Assembly (NCBI GenBank): GCA_023425025.1
Contig: JAFADG010000051.1
Location: 1-64,000, forward strand
From: Bacillota bacterium
GTDB lineage: Bacteria; Bacillota; Clostridia; Christensenellales; Aristaeellaceae
Length of the DNA: 64,000 bases
Direction: 5' to 3'
In this document: positions 41,317-49,705 of the stretch, in pieces
How the letters are laid out: each line of letters opens with the position of its first letter
Position numbering within the stretch: the first letter of the stretch is position 1
Notes under the pieces: model-generated
The model's input: the letters and a program-made list of their open reading frames with translations, nothing else
Told to the model about the DNA's origin: nothing
Databases searched by the model: none
Position numbers and translations under genes: made by a program

Positions 41317-42282
41317 ATGCAAAGAAGGGAAGTGCTTGCCATGGTTTCTCAGCTGCTGCCCCCCGCTTTGCGCCCCCAAGCGCACATCGGGCTGATCGCT
41401 CCGTCCAGCCCCGTCTATGAGGCGGAAAACAGGCAAAAGGCCATTGATCTGCTGACAGGCTTGGGCTTTACCCTCACTGTAGGGGAAAGCGTGCACGCCG
41501 CGCGGGGGTACCTTTCCGGCAGCGACGATGTGCGGGCCGGGGACATCAACCGCATGTTTACGGACCCTTCCATCGAAGGCATTGTGTGCCTGCGGGGCGG
41601 CTACGGCGCCGCCAGGCTTTTGCCGCTGATCGATTTTGACAGCATCAAAGAAAACCCCAAGCCCTTTGTGGGGTTCAGCGATATCACCGCGCTGCACTGC
41701 GCCCTCCAAGTCAAGTGCGGGCTTGTCACCTTTCACGGCCCTATGGCCGGCGCCCACTGGCAGGCGGGCCTTCGGGAAGAAAGGAGCCGCTCCAATTGGC
41801 TCAACGCCATGATGTGCCCCGTGCCGCTTGGCAAAATGGAAAACCCCGATGAAACGCCCTTTGAGGCTTTCCGGTCCGGGGAGGCGGAAGGCCTACTCAC
41901 CGGCGGCAACTTGACGGTATTTTGCAATCTGCTGGGCACGGAGTATATGCCGTATGTCACCGACAAGCTGATTTTATTGGAGGATGTGGGGGAAAAGCCT
42001 TACCGCATCGACGCCATGCTGACACAATTGCGCAACGCCGGGGTCTTCGACGCCTGCGCCGGGATCATACTGGGCGACTTTACTAAATGTGAGGACGCGC
42101 CGGAAAAGCCCACCCTCACCCTGGATGAAATCTTTGACGACCTGCTGCCCCGCGACAAGCCTGTTTTGAAGAACGTGCACGCCGGCCACGGCGGAGACAA
42201 GATCACGCTGCCTATGAACATCCGCTACCGCGTTTGCCAAAATACGCTGACCGCCGTATCGCCGGCCGTTGGGGGGCGTTGA
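41317..42282 (+). CDS. ldcA: LD-carboxypeptidase (peptidase family S66)
   Basis: A 321-residue serine peptidase that trims the terminal D-Ala from tetrapeptides during murein recycling, or cleaves microcin C-like compounds in the MccF branch. The nucleophile serine is in VGFSDITALH, after the family block CLRGGYGAARLLPLIDF. The acid residue is in ILLEDVGEKPYRIDAML and the histidine in HAGHGGDKITLP. No signal peptide is present, so it acts in the cytoplasm. The start at 41317 has GAGG upstream; 41341 is an alternative. The radical SAM gene starts four bases after its stop. Confidence 0.88.
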   Translation: MQRREVLAMVSQLLPPALRPQAHIGLIAPSSPVYEAENRQKAIDLLTGLGFTLTVGESVHAARGYLSGSDDVRAGDINRMFTDPSIEGIVCLRGGYGAARLLPLIDFDSIKENPKPFVGFSDITALHCALQVKCGLVTFHGPMAGAHWQAGLREERSRSNWLNAMMCPVPLGKMENPDETPFEAFRSGEAEGLLTGGNLTVFCNLLGTEYMPYVTDKLILLEDVGEKPYRIDAMLTQLRNAGVFDACAGIILGDFTKCEDAPEKPTLTLDEIFDDLLPRDKPVLKNVHAGHGGDKITLPMNIRYRVCQNTLTAVSPAVGGR

Positions 42283-42285
42283 TGA

Positions 42286-43350
42286 ATGATGCGTACATTT
42301 GAAAAAATTACCGTCTGCCTGGATATGGCCGGCTGCCCCAACCGATGCCGGCATTGCTGGCTTGGGGTGACGCCAAACGGCCGGCTGGATGCGGAAGATT
42401 TAAGGTATACCGCCGAAGCTTTCCGCCCCCATGCCAGGGGCTTGTCTGTTTTCAGCTGGTATCGGGAACCGGATTACCTGAACAATTATCAGGAATTGTA
42501 CGTGCTGGAAAACCGCCTTTCCACAACCGTCACGCCGCATTATGAGCTGATGAGCTACTGGCGCGCCGTAAGGGATCCCGCCTATGTGCCATGGCTGCGC
42601 ACCCTGAACATGAAGGCCTGCCAGCTGACGCTCTTTGGCGCCGAGGAAACAACCGATGATCACTGCGGCCGAAAGGGCGCTTATCAGGAAATTCTTCAAG
42701 CGGCGGAGTTGCTGCTGGAAAACGGCATCGCCCCCAGGTTTCAAATATTCGTTCACCAAAAGAATGTGGATGAATTGCCGTTCCTGGAAGAACTGTTTCA
42801 AAAAAAGGAATATGCGCGGCGGGTGAAGGATATCGGCCAGGAACTGGCGGTATTTGTTCATCAGGGCTCCTGCGACGGCGAAAGTGAAAAGCAATATGAG
42901 ATATGGCTTACGCCGGAATCCGTCAAAAGAATACCGGAGACCCTTGCCGCCTCCACGCTGAAGCATTTTCAAAAGCAAGACCTGTCCGATGTTTTTGGAC
43001 AGACGGAAGAAGCATTATACCAGCCATTGGTGAACGATGCTTCCACGCAGGATTTTGTATCCAATACGCCCGTGTTTTTTATAGACAAGGATTTTTACGT
43101 CTATCCGAACATCACCACCCCTTATCCGTGGTGGCGTTTGGGCCATTTGAAAACGGACGGATGCGAAGCGATCCTTCAAAAATATATCGGCAATGCCTCG
43201 CCGGCCCAGCGCATTGCCAAAACCATATCCATTGGTGATATGGTGAAGGCTTGCGGCGACGCGGGCAGCCAGCGCCTGTTTTTGAAAGAAGATTACCTTT
43301 CCTATCTTTTGAACCGCTATTGCCGGGCACACTGGCAGGAATGGATATGA
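42286..43350 (+). CDS. Radical SAM protein of unknown function
   Basis: A 354-residue protein with the radical SAM motif C17-x3-C21-x2-C24 (GCPNRCRHCW). No SPASM-type cysteine cluster follows. A middle segment resembles a TIM-barrel half (ENGIAPRFQIFVHQKN). The C-terminal part has FFIDKDFYVYPNITTPYPWW and LGHLKTDG, the PNIT..LG-type end seen in radical SAM proteins that act on peptides or cofactors. There is no peptide precursor nearby. It is four bases after ldcA and probably co-transcribed. I do not recognise the specific family. Confidence 0.7.
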   Translation: MMRTFEKITVCLDMAGCPNRCRHCWLGVTPNGRLDAEDLRYTAEAFRPHARGLSVFSWYREPDYLNNYQELYVLENRLSTTVTPHYELMSYWRAVRDPAYVPWLRTLNMKACQLTLFGAEETTDDHCGRKGAYQEILQAAELLLENGIAPRFQIFVHQKNVDELPFLEELFQKKEYARRVKDIGQELAVFVHQGSCDGESEKQYEIWLTPESVKRIPETLAASTLKHFQKQDLSDVFGQTEEALYQPLVNDASTQDFVSNTPVFFIDKDFYVYPNITTPYPWWRLGHLKTDGCEAILQKYIGNASPAQRIAKTISIGDMVKACGDAGSQRLFLKEDYLSYLLNRYCRAHWQEWI

Positions 43351-43384
43351 CGGGCGCGCCAGACACCAAGCGCATAAGCGCATA

Positions 43385-43430
43385 AAAGGAGCTTTCCGCG
43401 GCGTATGCCTTTGGAAAGCTCCTTTCCTTT
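43385..43430. terminator. Bidirectional terminator
   Basis: AAAGGAGCTTTCC (43385-43397) and GGAAAGCTCCTTT (43413-43425), followed by CCTTTT on the plus strand. It separates the convergent radical SAM and MerR genes. Confidence 0.8.
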
Positions 43431-43439
43431 TATGGATGA

Positions 43440-44201
43440 TTATTTTTCCACAAACGCCTTTACGGCATCCCGCAAAAACGCTGCGCAGCCCTTGACCTTT
43501 GTATCGTAGTACGCGGTGAAGCGCTCGTCGTCCACATACATCTGGGCCAGCCCCATATGTGCTTCCTTGGAATAATGGTTCCAGGTGAAGGAAAGCCATT
43601 CCCTGTGGAGGTTGGCCAGCCTCTGCCCCTCTTCCCCAGCAGGATCCAGCTTTTCCTTAACAGCCGTCTCCAAACCGGCAAGAATCTCCGCCGACATCTT
43701 CTGCATGGCGTCGTACTGGTCGCGCGTCAGCTTCATCATACGGGCGTTGCTTTCGTCCGCCTGCTTGTCGCCGTACTTTTGCCGCACCTCGGCGCCGTAT
43801 TTCTCCTCGTTCTCCCGTACCAGGTCCTTTTTAAAGGCCTCAAACTTTTCCTTGTCGCTCATTGTTATTTTTCCTTTCTCGCTTAAGATGGTTTTCTCCA
43901 CATTTTCAATCAGGCGATTAAGCCGGCCCCGCCGCGTTTGAAGGTCTGCAAGATGGCTGTTCAGCGCCGCCAACCGGTCAAAGGATGGCGCCGTAAGCAT
44001 GGCCTTGATGTCCGTGAGGCTCACATCCAGCTCCCGGAAATACAGAATCTGCTGCAGCAGATCCACTTCCTTTTCCCCGTATACCCGATACCCGGCCCCG
44101 GTGACCTTCATGGGCCTCAAAAGCCCGATCTCGTCATAGTACCGGAGGGTGCGGGTGCTGATGCCGGCCAGCTTCGATAGCTTTAAAACCGTGTACTCCA
44201 T
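43440..44201 (-). CDS. MerR-family regulator with TipAS ligand domain
   Basis: A 253-residue activator. The N-terminus is a MerR winged helix (KLSKLAGISTRTLRYYDEIG, LLRPMKVTGAGYRVY) with a dimer coil to about 115. The C-terminal 140 residues are a TipAS domain (EEKYGAEVRQKYGDK to the WNHYSKEAHMGLAQMYVDDE stretch), which in TipA and Mta binds antibiotics or other hydrophobic compounds. Proteins of this design switch on multidrug transporters or themselves. It is transcribed from a MerR-type promoter immediately upstream. No transporter lies beside it. Confidence 0.9.
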   Translation of the reverse strand: MEYTVLKLSKLAGISTRTLRYYDEIGLLRPMKVTGAGYRVYGEKEVDLLQQILYFRELDVSLTDIKAMLTAPSFDRLAALNSHLADLQTRRGRLNRLIENVEKTILSEKGKITMSDKEKFEAFKKDLVRENEEKYGAEVRQKYGDKQADESNARMMKLTRDQYDAMQKMSAEILAGLETAVKEKLDPAGEEGQRLANLHREWLSFTWNHYSKEAHMGLAQMYVDDERFTAYYDTKVKGCAAFLRDAVKAFVEK

Positions 44202-44224
44202 CCTGTATTCCTCCCGACAGATGT

Positions 44225-44255
44225 ATCATAAACCTTTCCGTAACGTAAAGGTCAA
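44225..44255 (-). promoter_or_regulatory. MerR-type promoter with 19-base spacer and dyad
   Basis: Minus strand: TTGACC (44250-44255), 19 bases, TATGAT (44225-44230). The overlong spacer and the dyad CCTTT...AAAGG inside it are the hallmark of MerR-controlled promoters and imply autoregulation of the gene at 43440-44201. Confidence 0.75.
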
Positions 44256-44294
44256 GTCCTTTTTGAAAACTTTTTTCTGTCCTCATTTCCCCTC

Positions 44295-44338
44295 TTGCCA
44301 GCGGAAACGCTTCGTGTTATAATGAGAACAAACGTTCT
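44295..44338 (+). promoter_or_regulatory. dinB promoter with LexA (SOS) box
   Basis: TTGCCA (44295-44300), 17 bases, TATAAT (44318-44323), then AGAACAAACGTTCT (44325-44338). The latter is a perfect match to the Gram-positive LexA box GAAC-N4-GTTC and lies over the start point. Confidence 0.82.
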
Positions 44339-44355
44339 TTCATGGAGGGCTGGGG

Positions 44356-45564
44356 ATGGACAGGGTCATCCTGCACTGCGATTGCAACAGCTACTTCGCC
44401 TCGGTGGAGTGCATCGCGCGGCCGGAATTGCGCAAGGTACCCATGGCGGTATGCGGCGATCCCGACAGCCGCCACGGCATCATTCTGGCCAAAAACGATC
44501 TGGCCAAAAAGTACGGCGTTACCACGGCCGAAACCATATGGCAGGCCAAGCGCAAATGCCCGAACCTTGTGCTTGTGCCGCCCCATGGGGACAAGTACGA
44601 TGAGTACTATCACAAAATCAATGAAATCTATGCCCAGTACACTGACCAGGTGGAGGCAAGCTCCATTGATGAATCCTATCTGGATGTCACCGGCAGCCGG
44701 CAATTGTTCGGCACAGGCCAGAAGATTGCGGATACGCTGCGCAAAAGGGTGTGGGAGGAACTGGAGCTGACCATATCGGTGGGCGTATCCTTCAACAAGC
44801 TGTTTGCCAAAATGGGGTCGGATTACAAAAAACCCAACGCCACCACGGTTATCACCCGGGAAAATTTCCGCACGATCCTTTTTCCCCTGCCGGTGGAAAG
44901 CATGATGTATGTGGGCAAGGCGGCAGCCCAGATACTGCGCAAAAATTTTATCACCACCATCGGCGAACTGGCCGGCACCCCGCCAGAGCAGCTGAAAAAG
45001 CTGCTGGGCATAGGCGGCGAAGCGCTATGGCAGCAGGCCAACGGCCTGGATGAAAGCCCTGTGCTGCGCCCGGGGGAAGGCGAACCGGTCAAAAGCGTGG
45101 GCAACGGCATCACCTTCTGCCGGAACCTGGTCGGCCTGGAGGATATGAAGGCCGGACTGCTGATGCTGTGCGACAGCGTGGGGGCCAGGCTGCGCCGCCA
45201 TGAGCTGCTGGCCAAATCCGTATCCCTGCACATCAAGGACCCCGCTTTCAAAACCATCTCCCGGCAGACGCAATTGCCCGGGGCCGTACAGACCACCAGG
45301 GAACTGTATGAGGCCGCGCTGCCCCTTTTGCTAAGGTCCTGGGATGTAAGCGCCCCCATCCGCACCCTGACGGTAACGGCCTCCCACTTATGCGTAAAGG
45401 AAGAGAGCGGCTGCCAGATCAGCCTGTTCCCGGCGGATGCCCTGCGCCAGGAAAAGCAGACAAAATTGGAGGCGGCCATCGACAAGGTGCGCTGCCGCTT
45501 CGGCAACGATTCGGTAAACATGGGCACGGTGCTTTCTTCCGATATATTAAAGGGCCCAAACTAA
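44356..45564 (+). CDS. dinB: DNA polymerase IV (Y-family translesion polymerase)
   Basis: A 402-residue Y-family polymerase that copies damaged DNA. Catalytic acids lie in HCDCNSYFASVE (residues 7-18) and SSIDESYLDVT near 104. The thumb has the helix-hairpin-helix-like GIGGEALWQQANG, and the little-finger domain follows. There is no C-terminal beta-clamp motif that I can identify with certainty. A LexA box over its promoter indicates SOS control. The start at 44356 has GGAGGGCTGGGG upstream. Confidence 0.92.
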   Translation: MDRVILHCDCNSYFASVECIARPELRKVPMAVCGDPDSRHGIILAKNDLAKKYGVTTAETIWQAKRKCPNLVLVPPHGDKYDEYYHKINEIYAQYTDQVEASSIDESYLDVTGSRQLFGTGQKIADTLRKRVWEELELTISVGVSFNKLFAKMGSDYKKPNATTVITRENFRTILFPLPVESMMYVGKAAAQILRKNFITTIGELAGTPPEQLKKLLGIGGEALWQQANGLDESPVLRPGEGEPVKSVGNGITFCRNLVGLEDMKAGLLMLCDSVGARLRRHELLAKSVSLHIKDPAFKTISRQTQLPGAVQTTRELYEAALPLLLRSWDVSAPIRTLTVTASHLCVKEESGCQISLFPADALRQEKQTKLEAAIDKVRCRFGNDSVNMGTVLSSDILKGPN

Positions 45565-45692
45565 AACAAAGCCGGTTATTATATGCATATTTCAAACGAA
45601 GAAATCTTGAAAGCGAAGAAGGATTTTTCATGCGTTTGTCGAATAGGGAGGTGTTTTCCGACTTTTGCTGATGGAAAGGAAATGTCCTGGTT

Positions 45693-46790
45693 ATGATAAA
45701 AGCGATTCGTTCGCTGGCCCGCCTGTTCCCCCTGCTTACACTGCTGATTACCCCCGCCATAGGATGCGCTGAATCCATAAGCGAAGACTTGTACAGCTTC
45801 CAGATGCTGATCGGCGGGGATCAAATAACGCTCCCTTGCACCTATGAAAAACTGACGCAGGCCGGCTGGACCTACAACGGCGATGCAGAAGAACTGTTAA
45901 AGCCCGAGGACCGCACCGTCTCTTCCGCCTGGGAGAAGAACGGTGTTTTGCTGTACGGCGAAATGGTAAACAACTCCTGGGATGTGATGCCAGTGAAAAA
46001 CTGCGTGCTGGCTGCCGTAGAGGTTGTGGAATCCGCAGGCAAAGCGGTGCTTCCGGGCGGCATTTTGCCCGGCGTCTCACACCTGCGGGAGGTCATCAAC
46101 GCGTACGGCACGCCTTCCGCAAGCCATGAAAGCGCGGATGTGACGCAGTATACGTATCATCTGGATTACGACCAGGAGGCCATATTCTCCTTTTATACCG
46201 CCACGGGCATATTGAAGGAAGCCTCCCTGCGCAATGTGGTGATGGCCGCCGCGCCTGACCCCAGGGCGCTCAAGGGCAGCTCAGCCTCCGGCTCCGCCGC
46301 AGGTTACCATGCGCCCGGCAGCCTGGGGGACGACCCCTTTTCCTTTTACGTATCCTTCGGCGGCGCACTGTATGCGCTGCCTGCCCCCGTCGCGGAATTT
46401 GTGAAAAACGGCTGGGTCCTTACAGGCGGCGCGGACAGCGCGGTCAAGGCGTACGGTTCCGGCCAGCTGACACTTAACCTGAACGGCGACCAGTGGACGA
46501 CCTGGGTGTACAACAATTCCGACAAAGCGGCCCTGGCCGGCGATTGCCTGATCACCACCATCGTCAGTGATCTGAACAAGGGGGACGCTCCCCTTTTGCT
46601 GCCCGGCGGCGTGACCACCGGCATGACGGAGGAAGAAGCGCTTGCGGTCTACGGCGCTTATCCTGTCAAGACCAGCGAATCAGGCTCCCTGCGCCGCCAT
46701 TCCTTTTTAAGCGGCAGGACGGGCATCGTGCTGTCCGTGCAGCACAGCACAGGAATCGTCAGCCGGGTGGAAGTATCCAATACACCGTAA
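45693..46790 (+). CDS. Secreted protein with two tandem repeats, function unknown
   Basis: A 365-residue exported protein. A signal peptide (about 1-26, ending IGCAES, which could also be read as a weak lipobox) is followed by two related units of about 140 residues (near 32-175 and 215-365). Each has a GG-x-x-x-x-LP start, a K-x-GW-x-x-x-G block, a NNSW/NNSD stretch, then LPGGI/VxxGxxxxE and YGxP/YGAYP. A Ser/Gly/Ala linker joins them. I do not recognise the family. The repeats suggest an internal duplication of a wall- or ligand-binding domain. AAAGGA lies 13 bases before the ATG. Confidence 0.6.
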   Translation: MIKAIRSLARLFPLLTLLITPAIGCAESISEDLYSFQMLIGGDQITLPCTYEKLTQAGWTYNGDAEELLKPEDRTVSSAWEKNGVLLYGEMVNNSWDVMPVKNCVLAAVEVVESAGKAVLPGGILPGVSHLREVINAYGTPSASHESADVTQYTYHLDYDQEAIFSFYTATGILKEASLRNVVMAAAPDPRALKGSSASGSAAGYHAPGSLGDDPFSFYVSFGGALYALPAPVAEFVKNGWVLTGGADSAVKAYGSGQLTLNLNGDQWTTWVYNNSDKAALAGDCLITTIVSDLNKGDAPLLLPGGVTTGMTEEEALAVYGAYPVKTSESGSLRRHSFLSGRTGIVLSVQHSTGIVSRVEVSNTP

Positions 46791-46818
46791 ATCCTGTCAC
46801 ATGTATCAAAAAAATTGC

Positions 46819-46847
46819 TTGACAAAGCATGCCGTATCTTATATAAT
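46819..46847 (+). promoter_or_regulatory. Consensus sigma-A promoter of the tRNA pair
   Basis: TTGACA (46819-46824), 17 bases, TATAAT (46842-46847): a perfect consensus promoter 27 bases before tRNA-Gln. Confidence 0.9.
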
Positions 46848-46873
46848 GGCTTTCGCAATCGTTTGATTGCCGT

Positions 46874-46947
46874 TGGGGAATTGTGTAACGGTAGCACCTA
46901 CGACTCTGACTCGTATTGTCTAGGTTCGAATCCTAGTTCCCCAGCCA
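46874..46947 (+). tRNA. tRNA-Gln (anticodon CUG)
   Basis: Acceptor TGGGGAA/TTCCCCA, anticodon stem TACGA/TCGTA with loop CTCTGAC giving CUG, T-arm GGTTCGAATCC, discriminator G and an encoded CCA. All arms fold. Confidence 0.93.
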
Positions 46948-46954
46948 TTTTTTT

Positions 46955-47030
46955 GCCTCCGTGGTCTAGTGGCCTAGGACACCGCCCTCTCAAGGCGGCA
47001 ACACGGGTTCGAATCCCGTCGGGGGTGCCA
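46955..47030 (+). tRNA. tRNA-Glu (anticodon CUC)
   Basis: Acceptor GCCTCCG/CGGGGGT (with two G-U pairs), anticodon stem CCGCC/GGCGG with loop CTCTCAA giving CUC, T-arm GGGTTCGAATCCC and an encoded CCA. It is seven bases after tRNA-Gln, in the same transcript. Confidence 0.93.
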
Positions 47031-47054
47031 TGAATATCGACGTTCGTTGGTAGC

Positions 47055-47086
47055 AAAAGACTCACCGATTACGGTGGGTCTTTTTG
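47055..47086 (+). terminator. Intrinsic terminator of the tRNA pair
   Basis: AAAAGACTCACCG and CGGTGGGTCTTTT (one T-G pair) with a T5 run. Confidence 0.8.
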
Positions 47087-47572
47087 CTATCCCTGCAAAG
47101 ATCGGGCGAACAGTGCTTGATTTCACAGTGATTATGAAGAAATACATGATTCGGCTCACATGTGTAATTTTGTCCAGATAATTCCCTGCGCCGAGACAAG
47201 GAATGATGCGCACCCCCTGCGGTATCATTCATGTGGAAGGGATCACGTTTTTATGCTATACTGTTGCCAAAATGACGCGGGGGACGGCGTACGTTTCATC
47301 CGCTTCCTTGAAGCGTATGACCCATTCTGACACTTTCCAGCAAGCCGGTAAAGTGTCGCGGGGGCGCTGCCGCGGGCTTCGCCTGCGATGGCGGCGTCAC
47401 GTCCGGCCGGAGAAACCGTCGCGTGGTCCGCGCCGCTCTCTATCCGTCCGCTTCAGGCATCATGTAAACCGCCTCGCTTGTCGGCGGCTTGTTTCATGCT
47501 TGCCCCTGGGGAATGTACGAAAAACAGGACGATTCAAGCACAAGAATTTTTGCTTTGAACAGGAGATGTTGC
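47087..47572 (+). other. Gene-free stretch with GC-rich, transposon-like sequence
   Basis: No convincing gene. The part 47345-47500 is GC-rich (CGCGGGCTTCGCCTGCGATGG and following), unlike the AT-rich kinase gene after it, and resembles flanking DNA of integrative elements. A small palindrome CCGCCTCGCTTGTCGGCGG lies near 47470-47488. Probably remnant mobile DNA between the tRNA genes and the kinase. Confidence 0.4.
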
Positions 47573-48550
47573 ATGCACGATCAATTGGCTCAACTGATAA
47601 AACAAAATTTCGATAAAGAAATCATCATGATAAAAAGGATAGCCGATCATGGTACAACAAAAGTATATTTACTCGAATCAGCAACTGAAAAGTATGCCTT
47701 GAAGGAAATGGGGTTAAACGACAATCTTGAAAATGAAAGCGAATTGATGGAGCATCTTATCGGCAAAGGAATTAGCGTACCAAAGATTTATCCTACAATC
47801 AGCGGAAGTCATGTTTTTACGGATAATGAACTCCAATATATTCTATATGAATTTATCGAAGGTACGATGATTGAATTAAACGCTGCCCCCGATTGGTTTT
47901 TGACAAAATCCGCACGAACCCTTGGGCAAATACAAAACGCTTTAAAGGATTATAAACGGATACCACCCGTAGGGTTTGGGCAAGACTTCTTTTCAAAAGA
48001 AAAATATATTCGAGGCGAGCAGTATATTTTGGATAAAATAAAGCAAGCCGAAGATAAAAACGATGTTTCATTAGCAATTGCGTTAAACGAACGGTTAAAA
48101 CATATAAAAAGGGTTTCGTGCTTTGCGTTCGATTGCGATAAACTCACTTATGTTGTTACGCATGGGGATTTTTATGTTAATCAGATTATTGTCAGAGATG
48201 GGGAATTGGTCGTCATCGACTGGACGCATCCGGGTAATGTACTTGCTTGCTTTGAAGTGCTGATGTCTTATACATACGCAGCTCCCGAATGTAAAGACGG
48301 CGTAATCGACATAACAAAATTTGAACCTTATTTAAACGAATACTTGAAATACGCTCCAATCAAATTAAATCGTTACGACTTGAAAATGATGCCTTATTTT
48401 ATTTATCATTATTGCATTTTTTGCAGTTTTACACCGCCTTACGATGATTTACCGATCGATTATTTCAAAATTGCCAAGCTGACCGATAACTTGGCAAACT
48501 GGCTTTTCAACAATGTAGATATTTTATCAAGGGACCTCTGTAAATTATAA
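47573..48550 (+). CDS. AT-rich APH-fold phosphotransferase, probably acquired
   Basis: A 325-residue kinase of the APH/CotS-like fold: catalytic loop THGDFYVNQIIV and metal-binding DWTHPG. The codons are clearly AT-rich (many AAA, ATT and TTA), unlike the GC-richer genes around it, which points to horizontal transfer. It lies in a short region between tRNA-Glu and an integrase remnant. It could be an antibiotic-modifying enzyme, or a kinase for another small molecule; the substrate is not readable. The start at 47573 has AGGAG; the longer frame to 47489 is rejected. Confidence 0.78.
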   Translation: MHDQLAQLIKQNFDKEIIMIKRIADHGTTKVYLLESATEKYALKEMGLNDNLENESELMEHLIGKGISVPKIYPTISGSHVFTDNELQYILYEFIEGTMIELNAAPDWFLTKSARTLGQIQNALKDYKRIPPVGFGQDFFSKEKYIRGEQYILDKIKQAEDKNDVSLAIALNERLKHIKRVSCFAFDCDKLTYVVTHGDFYVNQIIVRDGELVVIDWTHPGNVLACFEVLMSYTYAAPECKDGVIDITKFEPYLNEYLKYAPIKLNRYDLKMMPYFIYHYCIFCSFTPPYDDLPIDYFKIAKLTDNLANWLFNNVDILSRDLCKL

Positions 48551-48766
48551 GCATTTTCAACAGCATAAAGCGAATACCTCGCTTGCAGTATCCGCTTTTC
48601 CGCTATGGATTCGCCGCCGCCGGCATAGTGAATGCGGCTGTAGTGCCCAAGGGTATCCTGCACGCCCTTGATGCTGTCCCCTGCCCGCAGCTCCGCAACG
48701 GCATAACTTGCAAGCATCGCATATAACTGCACTGAATGAGAATATATTCTGTCCCTCTTTAACACC
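48551..48766 (-). pseudogene. Remnant of a tyrosine recombinase (integrase) C-terminus
   Basis: The minus-strand reading contains YAVAELRAGDSIKGVQDTLG then HYS, which matches the box around the LGH motif of Tn916/phage-type integrases (x-GxxIKxVQ-x-x-LGH). No catalytic Arg or Tyr with an intact frame follows. It is a decayed fragment next to exoA. Confidence 0.5.
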
Positions 48767-49516
48767 TTATACGACAATACCAACAGGACAATGGTCGCTG
48801 CCATACACTTGAGATAATATGAACGCTTCCTTTATCTGAGGCATCATCCGCCGGGATACAAGAAAATAATCAATACGCCAGCCGACATTCCGCTCCCGTA
48901 TGCCGGGCATCTGTGACCACCAGGAATAGGCTTCGTGATCATCCGGGTGCAAAGTTCTAAACGTATCCGAAAATCCAGAGCTCAAGAGGATCGTCATTTT
49001 TTCACGTTCCTGATCTGTAAAGCCCGGGTTTTTGTGATTTGATTTTGCGTTCTTAATATCGATTTCCTGATGCGCCACATTTAGATCGCCGCAAAGGATC
49101 ACGGGTTTTTGGGTGTCCAGCGATAAAAGATAGCTCCGCAGATCATCCTCCCATTCCATGCGATAGCCCAAACGGACAAGCTCTCTTTGGGAATTGGGCG
49201 TATATACATTTACAAAATAGGTTTCTTCAAATTCCAGCGTTATGACCCGGCCTTCCTGGTCGTGCTTTTCGATGCCGATGCCAAATGTCACGTTCAGCGG
49301 CGCTTTTTTTGTGAAAACGGCAGTGCCGGAATACCCTTTTTTCTGGGCGCTGTTCCAGTATTCCTGATAACCGGCCAAATCCAATTCTGCCTGCCCCTGT
49401 TCCATTTTCGTCTCTTGCAGGCAAAAGATATCTGCGTCTATCTTTGCAAAGGCATCCATAAACCCTTTTTTCAAGCTGGCGCGCAAGCCATTGACGTTCC
49501 AGGAAATCATTTTCAT
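48767..49516 (-). CDS. exoA: Exonuclease III / AP endonuclease
   Basis: A 249-residue enzyme that cuts DNA at abasic sites in base excision repair. Family motifs: MKMISWNVNGLRASLKKG, LQETKMEQGQ, YTPNSQ, CGDLNVAHQEID, GWRIDYFL and the final GSDHCPVG. The length is normal. AAAGGAGAAC precedes its ATG. It is a single minus-strand gene. Confidence 0.95.
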   Translation of the reverse strand: MKMISWNVNGLRASLKKGFMDAFAKIDADIFCLQETKMEQGQAELDLAGYQEYWNSAQKKGYSGTAVFTKKAPLNVTFGIGIEKHDQEGRVITLEFEETYFVNVYTPNSQRELVRLGYRMEWEDDLRSYLLSLDTQKPVILCGDLNVAHQEIDIKNAKSNHKNPGFTDQEREKMTILLSSGFSDTFRTLHPDDHEAYSWWSQMPGIRERNVGWRIDYFLVSRRMMPQIKEAFILSQVYGSDHCPVGIVV

Positions 49517-49705
49517 GAACAGTTCTCCTTTGTGCAGCCTTTGCCTTTATTATATCACAACTTCATTTTAACTCAAATAATCGGTAAAAAGTATGCGTTG
49601 GCAAGTGCGTAAAGCGACACCGACGGCACTAAAGCTAACGAAAACACAGTTGCAACAAGGCTTTTAAAAAGAGATAAAAAGAGGCTTTTAGCTTGTGATC
49701 CAGGT

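Noticed and set aside
46819..47086. Attachment site duplicated from tRNA-Glu
   Set aside because: An island beside the tRNA is plausible, but I could not find a convincing second copy of the tRNA 3' end downstream.
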